From: a virus | IMG/VR virus record: IMGVR_UViG_3300005068_000143 | Location: 1 to 23,875 of that record | Strand: one strand, 5' to 3' | DNA: 23,875 bases | In this document: positions 13,694 to 20,131 of the stretch, in pieces | Layout of the letters: every line of letters starts with the position of its first letter | Position numbering within the stretch: the first letter of the stretch is position 1 | Made by a program: the position numbers and the translations under genes | The notes under the pieces: model-generated | Told to the model about the DNA's origin: nothing | Seen by the model: only the letters and a program-made list of their open reading frames with translations | Database searches by the model: none

Positions 13694-14789
13694 CAAATAC
13701 CTCACATTTCTGTACAAAAAACGAAATAACTATCTCACAGGCTACTCTAGATTTGTTTGTGATGCCCATCAGCCACTCAACGAGGGAGTTATAGATTTCG
13801 TCTTGTATACTTGTTTTTTCTAATGCTGTGACATACGCAAGCCTTATTTGCGAAGATAGCACATCATAATTCATCTTTTTTTCTCTAGATAAAGATTTAA
13901 ACTGTGTTTCAATAAACGGATAATACTGAGTCACATTAAAAATATTAGTTCTTAACAAGAGGTAATTATTCTTGTAAATCTTATCTCTTACAGATTGAGG
14001 TTCATAATTTAACTTGGTGATTTCATTCGGATCGGTTACATAAAGAACTTCCAAAACTTCCGATATCGCTTTTTCAACTTTTATATCCGTAAGTGACTTC
14101 TGAGCTAATAAATGTTCATACATAGATATCTTTAAATCCTGCAATTCGATTTGATCTTCTTCTGTATGAGATAGTAAATATTTTGCTGCACATTCTGGAC
14201 AAAGAGCAATTAAATTTTCGCTATGCTCTCCACTTTTACTATCTATCATAATCACGTCAAAATATGCTTGTGTTGCTTCGTTGTTACTCAATAAGAGTGG
14301 CTTACCACACCCTTTAAAAGGGCAATTTCCTTTATTTTCTACTAATAATTGATTTCCATATCTATGTCTTAAATAGTACTTTGAAGGCATTAAGGACTTT
14401 TGCATATCAGTGTTTTCACCAGCAGCTTTATAAAGAATATCTAAGAAAAGTTTTCCTGCTATTGTTCCAACTATATCAGGGGTAACTGTTGGATCGTACT
14501 TTTTGAAGTCATCTGACAATCTTTCAATGACAACCTCATCATTTGAATTCACCGAATCAACAAAATTTTGAAATTCAATCTCTGCGATTATTCCTCTAGC
14601 ATATTCAGGAGACAGAGGTCTTTTTCCATTTGCATAAGATTTCAAAGTGTCGTCTGACTGATCTTGAGAAGGGTCAACATCGCTATCAGTTTTAGTAATC
14701 ATAGCTATTAGGTTTCGCACCAACTTAGCATTTGCTCTTTCTTTACCTAGTACAGGTTTCATTAGATTGAAGAAATCATTAAATTCCAT
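13668..14789 (-). CDS. ABC-three-component effector-like protein with Cys4 zinc-knuckle/HNH-like core
   Basis: 373 residues from the ATG at 14789, with AAAGGAG 8 bases upstream. Residues ~150-205 contain C-P-F-K-G-C (156-161) and L-C-P-E-C (196-200), with A-Y-F-D-V-I-M-I between and N-L-I-A-L just before the second pair. This is the layout of an HNH/treble-clef fold, but the usual HH of the first strand is replaced by F-D, so nuclease activity is doubtful. The C-terminal ~150 residues are helical and end V-S-F-F-V-Q-K-C-E-V-F (from I-V-I-S-F-F), which I associate with the C-terminal domain common to ABC-3C effectors. It is the first gene of the leftward operon. Confidence 0.62.
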   Translation of the reverse strand: MEFNDFFNLMKPVLGKERANAKLVRNLIAMITKTDSDVDPSQDQSDDTLKSYANGKRPLSPEYARGIIAEIEFQNFVDSVNSNDEVVIERLSDDFKKYDPTVTPDIVGTIAGKLFLDILYKAAGENTDMQKSLMPSKYYLRHRYGNQLLVENKGNCPFKGCGKPLLLSNNEATQAYFDVIMIDSKSGEHSENLIALCPECAAKYLLSHTEEDQIELQDLKISMYEHLLAQKSLTDIKVEKAISEVLEVLYVTDPNEITKLNYEPQSVRDKIYKNNYLLLRTNIFNVTQYYPFIETQFKSLSREKKMNYDVLSSQIRLAYVTALEKTSIQDEIYNSLVEWLMGITNKSRVACEIVISFFVQKCEVFDAPSKQTV

Positions 14790-14827
14790 TACGTTAACTC
14801 CTTTCAAGATAGTTGTCCCACTTTGTA

Positions 14828-14872
14828 CCCACCTTCGACCTGGAACGTACCCAGTTCGAAAGGTGGGTTTTT
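14828..14872 (+). terminator. long hairpin with rightward T tract
   Basis: CCCACCTTCGA (14828-14838) pairs with TCGAAAGGTGGG (14856-14867, one bulge), an inner CTGG/CCAG extends it, and TTTTT follows. It reads as a rightward terminator although no rightward gene precedes it. In the leftward direction it would sit in the 5' leader of the ABC-3C operon. Confidence 0.55.
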
Positions 14873-14905
14873 ATATTATGTAGATAGGATTTAAATCAGC
14901 ATCAT

Positions 14906-14946
14906 TTTGTTAAGGCATAACAAAGATATTCTATCATGTATCTTTG
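14906..14946. promoter_or_regulatory. two adjacent palindromes (possible operators)
   Basis: TTTGTTA (14906-14912), 5 bases, TAACAAA (14918-14924); then, overlapping, CAAAGATA (14921-14928), 10 bases, TATCTTTG (14939-14946). Both are perfect and lie in the 220-bp divergent gap between the ABC-3C operon and the small basic gene, where a regulator would bind. Confidence 0.4.
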
Positions 14947-15012
14947 CGAAAATCTACATTATATTTACGAAAATGAATGATTGAATCCAATTTGTGAAAG
15001 GAGGGAACGTAA

Positions 15013-15156
15013 ATGGCCAAACGTAATTCGAAGCAAACATCTAAAAGAGTTGCATCAAAAGCAAGCAAAATTCTTAGTGATGGGCGTTACAGCAAGAAAG
15101 CCAAGTCTGTGGCTGGCAGTGCTTTAAGTCAAACAAGACCAAGCAAGAAAAAGTAA
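15013..15156 (+). CDS. 47-residue basic Lys/Ser/Ala-rich protein
   Basis: Starts M-A-K-R-N-S-K-Q-T-S-K-R-V-A-S-K-A-S-K, continues with I-L-S-D-G-R-Y-S-K-K-A-K-S and ends A-G-S-A-L-S-Q-T-R-P-S-K-K-K. AAAGGAGGG lies 8 bases before the ATG. Two related S-K-x(A/S)-S-K segments suggest an internal duplication. I recall similar small proteins in phages and genomic islands of many bacteria, but no function. The strong positive charge and lack of hydrophobic core suggest nucleic-acid binding or a ribosome/nucleoid-associated role. It stands alone between the defence locus and the phage genes. Confidence 0.7.
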   Translation: MAKRNSKQTSKRVASKASKILSDGRYSKKAKSVAGSALSQTRPSKKK

Positions 15157-15170
15157 TTTTTAGAACAAAT

Positions 15171-15418
15171 GATAGGTAGAGACAGATTTGAATAATCAGC
15201 CTACCTATCCTCCCTAAGGGAGAAATCTATCCAGAGCGGTTATCGCTCAACAAAATCAATCTCAAAGTCCTAGTGCGCATACGGACGGCGGGATGCATAA
15301 GAGTTCAGAACACAGTGATAAAGACTGTGTTTGGAATGAAGATGCACCCACCGTTATTTCGTGTGCCCTTTTTTAGGACAAGCGGAGTCTGTGGTCATCT
15401 TCACCGCAGGCTCTTTTT
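15171..15418 (+). ncRNA. candidate structured RNA / leader upstream of the sigma-like gene
   Basis: Successive hairpins with no gene: GATAGGTAG/CTACCTATC (15171-15179, 15201-15209); CTCCC/GGGAG (15210-15222); GAGCG/CGCTC (15234-15248); a long two-part stem pairing 15285-15298 with 15342-15354 (13 pairs, one bulge, one mismatch) enclosing AACACAGT/ACTGTGTT (15309-15331); and a terminator-like stem GAGTCTGTGGT/ACCGCAGGCTC (15385-15395, 15403-15413) with TTTTT to 15418. It resembles a small RNA with its own terminator, or an attenuated leader. I cannot match it to a named RNA family. Confidence 0.5.
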
Positions 15419-15421
15419 GTA

Positions 15422-15452
15422 TTCCGCCGCCCAATTCCTAGGCGGAAAGGAA
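15422..15452 (+). promoter_or_regulatory. hairpin touching the ribosome site of the sigma-like gene
   Basis: TTCCGCC (15422-15428) pairs perfectly with GGCGGAA (15441-15447); AAAGGAA (15446-15452) is the ribosome site for the ATG at 15459. The stem takes up the first bases of the ribosome site and could tune initiation. Confidence 0.4.
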
Positions 15453-15458
15453 TACTTT

Positions 15459-16001
15459 ATGAAGATTCGAGTTTTATATGAAGATCAAATCAAAAACGGT
15501 CACAAGAACTACACCACAATTGAAATTCCAGATGGAGATTACAGCGTCATGCTGGATATCGACTATGAGCAACGTCTTGCAGAAGCAAAGCCTGAAAAGA
15601 AATCGGAAGTGAAACGCTGCGAGACTCTACAAGAAATGTTCGACCTCATGAACAACAAGGAATACAACCATTGGCGCCGATACCATAGGCATCTTGGTAA
15701 TCCCAAGACACTTTATCGAAAAGATGATGAAGTTGAAATAGATGTCATGGATACTTTCGCTGATAACTCTCAGGAGATAGAACGCAATCACCAAGATGAG
15801 TATGAGTCTGTCTGCTCATGGATACGCACCGCTCTTGGTAAAAAGCAGGATTGGGCAGATATGTTCATTGCAGTACGCATTGACGGTATGTCGATTCGAG
15901 AATATGCCAGCTCCATCGGAGTTAATGAAAACAACATTACTCAGAAATTAAAGCGGGCCACAAAGAAATTAGAACAAGAATATAAAAACCGTCAGATTTG
16001 A
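15459..16001 (+). CDS. phage sigma-70-like factor (region 4 HTH)
   Basis: 180 residues. The ATG at 15459 is chosen over in-frame upstream codons because those lie in the structured leader and AAAGGAA is 6 bases upstream. The N-terminal third (M-K-I-R-V-L-Y-E-D-Q, I-P-D-G-D-Y-S-V-M-L) is a conserved head of this Clostridia phage family. The middle has H-W-R-R-Y-H-R-H-L, and the C-terminus is a sigma region 4-type HTH: W-A-D-M-F-I-A-V-R-I-D-G-M-S-I-R-E-Y-A, G-V-N-E-N-N-I-T-Q-K-L-K-R-A-T-K-K-L. It probably redirects RNA polymerase to phage promoters or regulates early genes. It is the first gene of the phage unit. Confidence 0.72.
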   Translation: MKIRVLYEDQIKNGHKNYTTIEIPDGDYSVMLDIDYEQRLAEAKPEKKSEVKRCETLQEMFDLMNNKEYNHWRRYHRHLGNPKTLYRKDDEVEIDVMDTFADNSQEIERNHQDEYESVCSWIRTALGKKQDWADMFIAVRIDGMSIREYASSIGVNENNITQKLKRATKKLEQEYKNRQI

Positions 16002-16024
16002 CCTTCTCCCAAGGCTACTAGGTA

Positions 16025-16057
16025 GGAGGTCAAGACCTCCAAAAAACACAAGGAGGT
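16025..16057 (+). promoter_or_regulatory. anti-Shine-Dalgarno hairpin before the antirepressor
   Basis: GGAGGTC (16025-16031) pairs with GACCTCC (16034-16040); the true ribosome site AGGAGGT (16051-16057) is a second match for the same ACCTCC. The two pairings exclude each other, so this could control translation of the antirepressor. Confidence 0.4.
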
Positions 16058-16064
16058 AATTCGA

Positions 16065-16844
16065 ATGGAATTACAAGTTTACAAAAATGCAGAGTTCGGC
16101 TCTGTACGTACTACAACGCTTGGCGGTCAACCTTATTTTGTCGGTAAGGATGTAGCTGGTATTCTTGGTTACGCAAATACCCGAAAAGCATTAATTGACC
16201 ATGTTGACGAAGAGGACAAGGGGGTAACGAAATGTGACACCCTTGGCGGAAAACAAGATTTGGTTATCATCAATGAATCCGGTCTTTATAGCCTCATCCT
16301 CTCAAGCAAAATGCCTAATGCTAAGAAGTTTAAGCGATGGGTGACTAGTGAAGTCCTCCCTGCTATTCGGAAACATGGACTCTATGCTACGGATGATTTA
16401 ATCGCAAACCCAGACCTTGCTATCGCCGCATTTACCGCATTAAAAGAAGAGCGTGAAAAGAATAAGGAGCTGATGGCAGCAGTTGCGATTGGTCAGCAGC
16501 AAATTGCTGAGATGAAACCCAAGGCTACTTACTATGATGTGGTGCTTAAATGCAGGGATGCAGTTAATATCTCTGTGATTGCCAAAGATTATGGCTGGAG
16601 TGCCATGCGCATGAACGAATACCTTCATGAAAAAGGGATTCAGTTTAAGCAAGGTGATATTTGGCTTCTCTATCAAAAGTATGCTCCAAACGGATATACC
16701 AAAACCAATACTCACATTTACGAAGATAGCAAAGGTATAAAGCATACGAAAGTGCATACCAAGTGGACACAAAAAGGAAGGCTCTTTATTTATGAACAGT
16801 TGAAAGCGGATGGTATTTATCCGCAGATTGAGATGGAGGTGTGA
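16065..16844 (+). CDS. ant: phage antirepressor (BRO-N + ANT/KilA-C)
   Basis: 259 residues. The BRO-N domain spans ~5-110: P-Y-F-V-G-K-D-V-A-G-I-L-G-Y-A-N, then V-I-I-N-E-S-G-L-Y-S-L-I-L-S-S-K and F-K-R-W-V-T-S-E-V-L-P-A-I-R-K-H-G. The C-terminal ANT domain (~145-250) shows V-I-A-K-D-Y-G-W-S-A-M-R-M-N-E-Y-L and T-K-W-T-Q-K-G-R-L-F-I-Y-E-Q-L. Such proteins counteract the prophage repressor and favour lytic growth. AGGAGGT is 7 bases upstream. It begins a run of tightly packed phage genes. The repressor it would oppose is not in this window. Confidence 0.88.
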   Translation: MELQVYKNAEFGSVRTTTLGGQPYFVGKDVAGILGYANTRKALIDHVDEEDKGVTKCDTLGGKQDLVIINESGLYSLILSSKMPNAKKFKRWVTSEVLPAIRKHGLYATDDLIANPDLAIAAFTALKEEREKNKELMAAVAIGQQQIAEMKPKATYYDVVLKCRDAVNISVIAKDYGWSAMRMNEYLHEKGIQFKQGDIWLLYQKYAPNGYTKTNTHIYEDSKGIKHTKVHTKWTQKGRLFIYEQLKADGIYPQIEMEV

Positions 16845-16845
16845 T

Positions 16846-17280
16846 ATGGGAACCAATATGAAAAATGCAGAGGGGTATCATGACCCAACTCCTCATAAAG
16901 CACTTAGCAATATATCCCGTGAGGAAAAGGCAGCAGCAAAAGCTGCCTTTAAGCCCCTTGTCTATATTTGCTCTCCATTCAGTGGCGATATTGAAAACAA
17001 CAATAAGCGCACACGAGCATTTTGCCGTTTTGCTTTAGATAAGGGGAACATCCCGCTTGCTCCTCACCTTCTATTTCCACAGTTCATGGATGACAGCAAT
17101 GAACAGGAACGCGACCTCGCTATCTTTATGGATATTATCCTGATGGGCAAATGTCAAGAGGTCTGGGTTCTAGGTGATGTGATTTCAAGAGGTATGAGTA
17201 TTGAAATTGAAAAAGCAAAGAAACGCAGACAGCCGGTTAGATACTTTAATAAAGATTTTGAGGAGGTAGAGTCTCTATGA
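16846..17280 (+). CDS. DUF4406-like (nucleoside 2-deoxyribosyltransferase-like) phage protein
   Basis: 144 residues from the ATG at 16846, just after the antirepressor stop and preceded by GGAGGTG. The core is V-Y-I-C-S-P-F-S-G-D-I-E-N-N near residue 40, then A-P-H-L-L-F-P-Q-F, M-G-K-C-Q-E-V-W-V-L-G, I-S-R-G-M-S-I-E-I-E-K-A and P-V-R-Y-F. This layout (Y-I-x-x-P at the start, G-M-x-x-E late) is that of the DUF4406 / nucleoside 2-deoxyribosyltransferase-like fold. The activity in phages is not established; a role in nucleotide metabolism is likely. The stop overlaps the next start (ATGA). Confidence 0.75.
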   Translation: MGTNMKNAEGYHDPTPHKALSNISREEKAAAKAAFKPLVYICSPFSGDIENNNKRTRAFCRFALDKGNIPLAPHLLFPQFMDDSNEQERDLAIFMDIILMGKCQEVWVLGDVISRGMSIEIEKAKKRRQPVRYFNKDFEEVESL

Positions 17281-19634
17281 AGATAGCATACGGCAACAGC
17301 CGAATGGATAAGAAATGGAAAAACACAGACATCAGCTGGGAGGACTTCTGCTCCCGAGTTAAGACCACGCAGCGTACTACCGAAACCGTAGAAGAATATC
17401 GAAAAATGAGAAAAGGTGGCCAGGATTCCATTAAAGATGTCGGGGGTTTTGTTGGCGGTCACTTAAAAGATGGTAGACGTAAAAAAGGGAATGTTCTATC
17501 ACGCTCCATGCTCACCCTTGATATGGATTATGGCACAAGTACTATCTGGGAAGAAATCTCTACCTTCTTCCCTTATCAGTGTTGTATCTATTCTACTCAT
17601 AAGCATACTCCAGAAAATCCAAGACTAAGGCTGATCATTCCTCTCTTCCGTGATGTGGGAGAGGAAGAGTATGCAGCCGTTAGTCGCATGGTCGCAAAAG
17701 AAATCGGCATCGATCTTTTTGATGATACGACCTATGAACCGGAACGATTAATGTATTGGCCGTCTACTTCAAGAAACGGCATTTTCGTGTATGAGGAAAA
17801 AGATGGTTCTCTCCTAGACCCTGATGTATTTCTAAATAAATACGATGATTGGCGAGACACCAGTACTTGGCCCGTATCCTCCCGTCAGTCAGAAGTTATT
17901 GACCGCTCATTAAAGGAACAAGCCGATCCACTTTCAAAAGAGGGTGTCATTGGCACTTTTTGCCGTACCTACTCAGTAAGCAGTGCAATCGATACGTTCT
18001 TAAAGGATATATACGAGCCTTCAGCAATGACTGGACGCTATGATTATATTCCTGCTGACTCCAGTGCCGGTGTCATACTCTATGATGATAAGTTTGCTTA
18101 TTCCCACCACGCAACAGATCCTGCAAGTGGGAGACTGCTTAATGCTTTTGACCTTGTTCGCATTCATCGATTTGGTCATTTAGATGATAGAGCGACAGAA
18201 AGCACACCTCCAAGCAAACTCCCATCCTTTATCAACATGTGTGAATTTGCCATACAAGATGATGAAGTAAAGGCACAGTTTACAAAAGAGCGGATGGAAC
18301 AGGCAACGATTGATTTTACGGAGGATAATTGGCAGACAGCACTTGAACTGGATAAGCAAGGAAAAATTAAGGATACCTTGGACAATATTGTTCTCATCAT
18401 CCGCAACGATTCAGAACTAGAATCCATTGCTTTTAATAAGCACCGTGATGGAATCGATGCAAGAGACGGACTGCCTTGGGAACAGATGAAGGGCGGCTGG
18501 AATGATTCAGATAATGCAGCCCTTAAAGTTTATCTGTCTAATAAATATGGCATCTACTCCCCAACCAAAACAAAGGACGCAATACTAGCAGTCGCAGCAG
18601 AGCGATCCTATCATCCTATAAAAGAATACCTGGATCATCTACCAGAGTGGGATGGAACCGATCGCGTTGAAACCTTGTTGATTGATTATTTTAATGCAAC
18701 AGATAATTCCTATACCAGAGCCGTTACTAGAAAAATGATGGTGGCAGCAGTCGCTAGAATTGTTCATCCTGGTACGAAATTCGACAGCGTTTTAATTCTG
18801 AATGGACCACAAGGCATCGGTAAGTCTACCTTCTTTGCAAAACTTGCAGGTGATTGGTTTTCCGATAGTTTAACCCTCACCGATATGAAAGACAAAGCAG
18901 GCCCTGAGAAACTTCAAGGGTACTGGATCTTAGAACTGGGCGAACTTGCGGGTATGCGAAAAACTGATGTGGAAGTCGTGAAATCCTTTATTTCAAGATC
19001 CGATGATAAATACCGTGCCAGTTATGGGGTGAATGTGGAAAGCCACCCACGTCAATGTATCATTGTCGGTTCTACCAATGCAGAAAGTGGATTTTTGCGA
19101 GACATCACGGGTAACCGAAGATTCTGGCCTGTACGTATTAGTGGTGATGGTAAAAGAAAAGCATGGCAGATGTCCGTATACGATGTAGAGCAGATTTGGG
19201 CAGAAACTTTGGTGCTTTATGCCAAAGGTGAAAAGCTCTATTTAGAGGGTAGTGACGTAGAGTTAGCAACAAATGAGCAGGCAGATGCTATGGAGAGTGA
19301 TGAGCGAGAAGGTCTTGTTCGCGCCTACCTCGATACGCTGTTACCCGATGATTGGAATGCCCTGTCCTTATACGAGCGAAGAAATTACCTAAACGGTAGT
19401 GAATTTGGTGGGGAATCCCGTGTCGGTACGGTTGAACGTACGCTTGTTTGCAATATGGAAATTTGGTGTGAATGCTTTGGAAGGGATGCCTCCGCCATGA
19501 AACCTGCGGACTCCTATGCCATTGCAGGCATTATGAAAAAGATTAATGGCTGGAACAAGTACCAAGGGAACAAGAACGGAACAAGTAATTTTCCCCTTTA
19601 CGGTAGGCAACGTTGTTACGAGAAAAATGAGTAA
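17277..19634 (+). CDS. phage replication protein: AEP-type primase fused to VapE-type helicase
   Basis: 785 residues. The N-terminal ~230 residues look like an archaeo-eukaryotic-type primase: L-T-L-D-M-D-Y (79-85) supplies the h-D-h-D metal site and S-T-H-K-H-T-P-E-N-P-R-L-R-L the S-x-H and basic strand. The C-terminal half is a VapE (virulence-associated E) P-loop helicase: Walker A G-P-Q-G-I-G-K-S-T (510-518), Walker B-like W-I-L-E-L-G-E-L (550-557), S-R-S-D-D-K-Y-R-A-S-Y-G, and N-R-R-F-W-P-V. It should prime and unwind at the phage origin. ATGA overlap with the preceding gene gives coupled translation. Three GGAACAAG repeats lie inside its 3' end and continue into the next gap, suggesting that the origin is adjacent. 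Confidence 0.88.
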   Translation: MKIAYGNSRMDKKWKNTDISWEDFCSRVKTTQRTTETVEEYRKMRKGGQDSIKDVGGFVGGHLKDGRRKKGNVLSRSMLTLDMDYGTSTIWEEISTFFPYQCCIYSTHKHTPENPRLRLIIPLFRDVGEEEYAAVSRMVAKEIGIDLFDDTTYEPERLMYWPSTSRNGIFVYEEKDGSLLDPDVFLNKYDDWRDTSTWPVSSRQSEVIDRSLKEQADPLSKEGVIGTFCRTYSVSSAIDTFLKDIYEPSAMTGRYDYIPADSSAGVILYDDKFAYSHHATDPASGRLLNAFDLVRIHRFGHLDDRATESTPPSKLPSFINMCEFAIQDDEVKAQFTKERMEQATIDFTEDNWQTALELDKQGKIKDTLDNIVLIIRNDSELESIAFNKHRDGIDARDGLPWEQMKGGWNDSDNAALKVYLSNKYGIYSPTKTKDAILAVAAERSYHPIKEYLDHLPEWDGTDRVETLLIDYFNATDNSYTRAVTRKMMVAAVARIVHPGTKFDSVLILNGPQGIGKSTFFAKLAGDWFSDSLTLTDMKDKAGPEKLQGYWILELGELAGMRKTDVEVVKSFISRSDDKYRASYGVNVESHPRQCIIVGSTNAESGFLRDITGNRRFWPVRISGDGKRKAWQMSVYDVEQIWAETLVLYAKGEKLYLEGSDVELATNEQADAMESDEREGLVRAYLDTLLPDDWNALSLYERRNYLNGSEFGGESRVGTVERTLVCNMEIWCECFGRDASAMKPADSYAIAGIMKKINGWNKYQGNKNGTSNFPLYGRQRCYEKNE

Positions 19635-19835
19635 GGTCGTTCCTTGTTCTTTAGTTGTTCCTTATGCTTGTTCTCTTAAAAACCCAGTCATTACCGACAT
19701 TTTGGCTTTACTGGAATGAGTGGAACAAGAGTTTTACTACTTAGTAATAAATTAATAAATAGTAGTAGTAAGGCATCGTGAGCGTGTGTATGCGCGCGTA
19801 TAGGAAAAAACGCTAAAAGTTGTGCTTGTTGTTCC
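19552..19835. repeat. iteron-like GGAACAAG cluster, candidate phage replication origin
   Basis: Exact GGAACAAG at 19552, 19567, 19578 and 19722; one-mismatch copies on the opposite strand at 19643-19650, 19654-19661, 19667-19674 and 19828-19835. The gap after the VapE gene (19635-19858) has no gene and holds an AT-rich block (19735-19765) with TAGTAGTAG, next to a GC-alternating tract (GTGTGTATGCGCGCG). Repeats plus AT-rich DNA beside a primase-helicase gene is the usual form of a phage origin. Confidence 0.45.
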
Positions 19836-19858
19836 TGATGAATTGTTGGAGGTCATTT

Positions 19859-20131
19859 ATGCAAGAAAAATATATAGAACAAAAACTGGTAGCGACAGTA
19901 AAAAGCATGGGAGGTATGGCACCGAAATTTGTGAGTCCTGGAATAGATGGCATGCCCGACCGTATTGTGTTACTCCCCATGGGAAGAATCGCTTTTGTCG
20001 AATGTAAGGCGACAGGAAAAAAGATGCGACCTTTACAGAAAAAAAGAAAGAAGCAATTAGAGGCATTAGGCTTTCTGGTTTATTGCCTAGATGATGTAGA
20101 AAAGATTGGAGGGATACTTAGTGAAATATAA
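19859..20131 (+). CDS. VRR-NUC domain nuclease
   Basis: 90 residues from the ATG at 19859 (GGAGGT is 6 bases upstream). S-P-G-I-D-G-M-P-D-R-I (26-36) and A-F-V-E-C-K-A-T-G (45-53) give the P-D ... E-x-K nuclease motif with Asp34, Glu48 and Lys50. R-P-L-Q-K-K-R-K-K-Q-L follows. The length and motif order are typical of the stand-alone VRR-NUC proteins found next to SNF2 helicases in Firmicutes phages, where they probably cut branched DNA in replication or recombination. It overlaps the next gene by 11 bases. Confidence 0.9.
   Translation: MQEKYIEQKLVATVKSMGGMAPKFVSPGIDGMPDRIVLLPMGRIAFVECKATGKKMRPLQKKRKKQLEALGFLVYCLDDVEKIGGILSEI

Noticed and set aside
15273-15458. N-terminal extension of the sigma-like protein
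   Set aside because: The frame is open upstream but runs through long RNA stems and a terminator, and AAAGGA marks the ATG at 15459.
16025-16040. Terminator before the antirepressor
   Set aside because: The stem is followed by an A run, not a T run, on the transcribed strand, and the loop is only two bases.
16440-16856. Leftward 138-codon frame opposite the antirepressor
   Set aside because: Antisense shadow of the ANT domain; no ribosome site.
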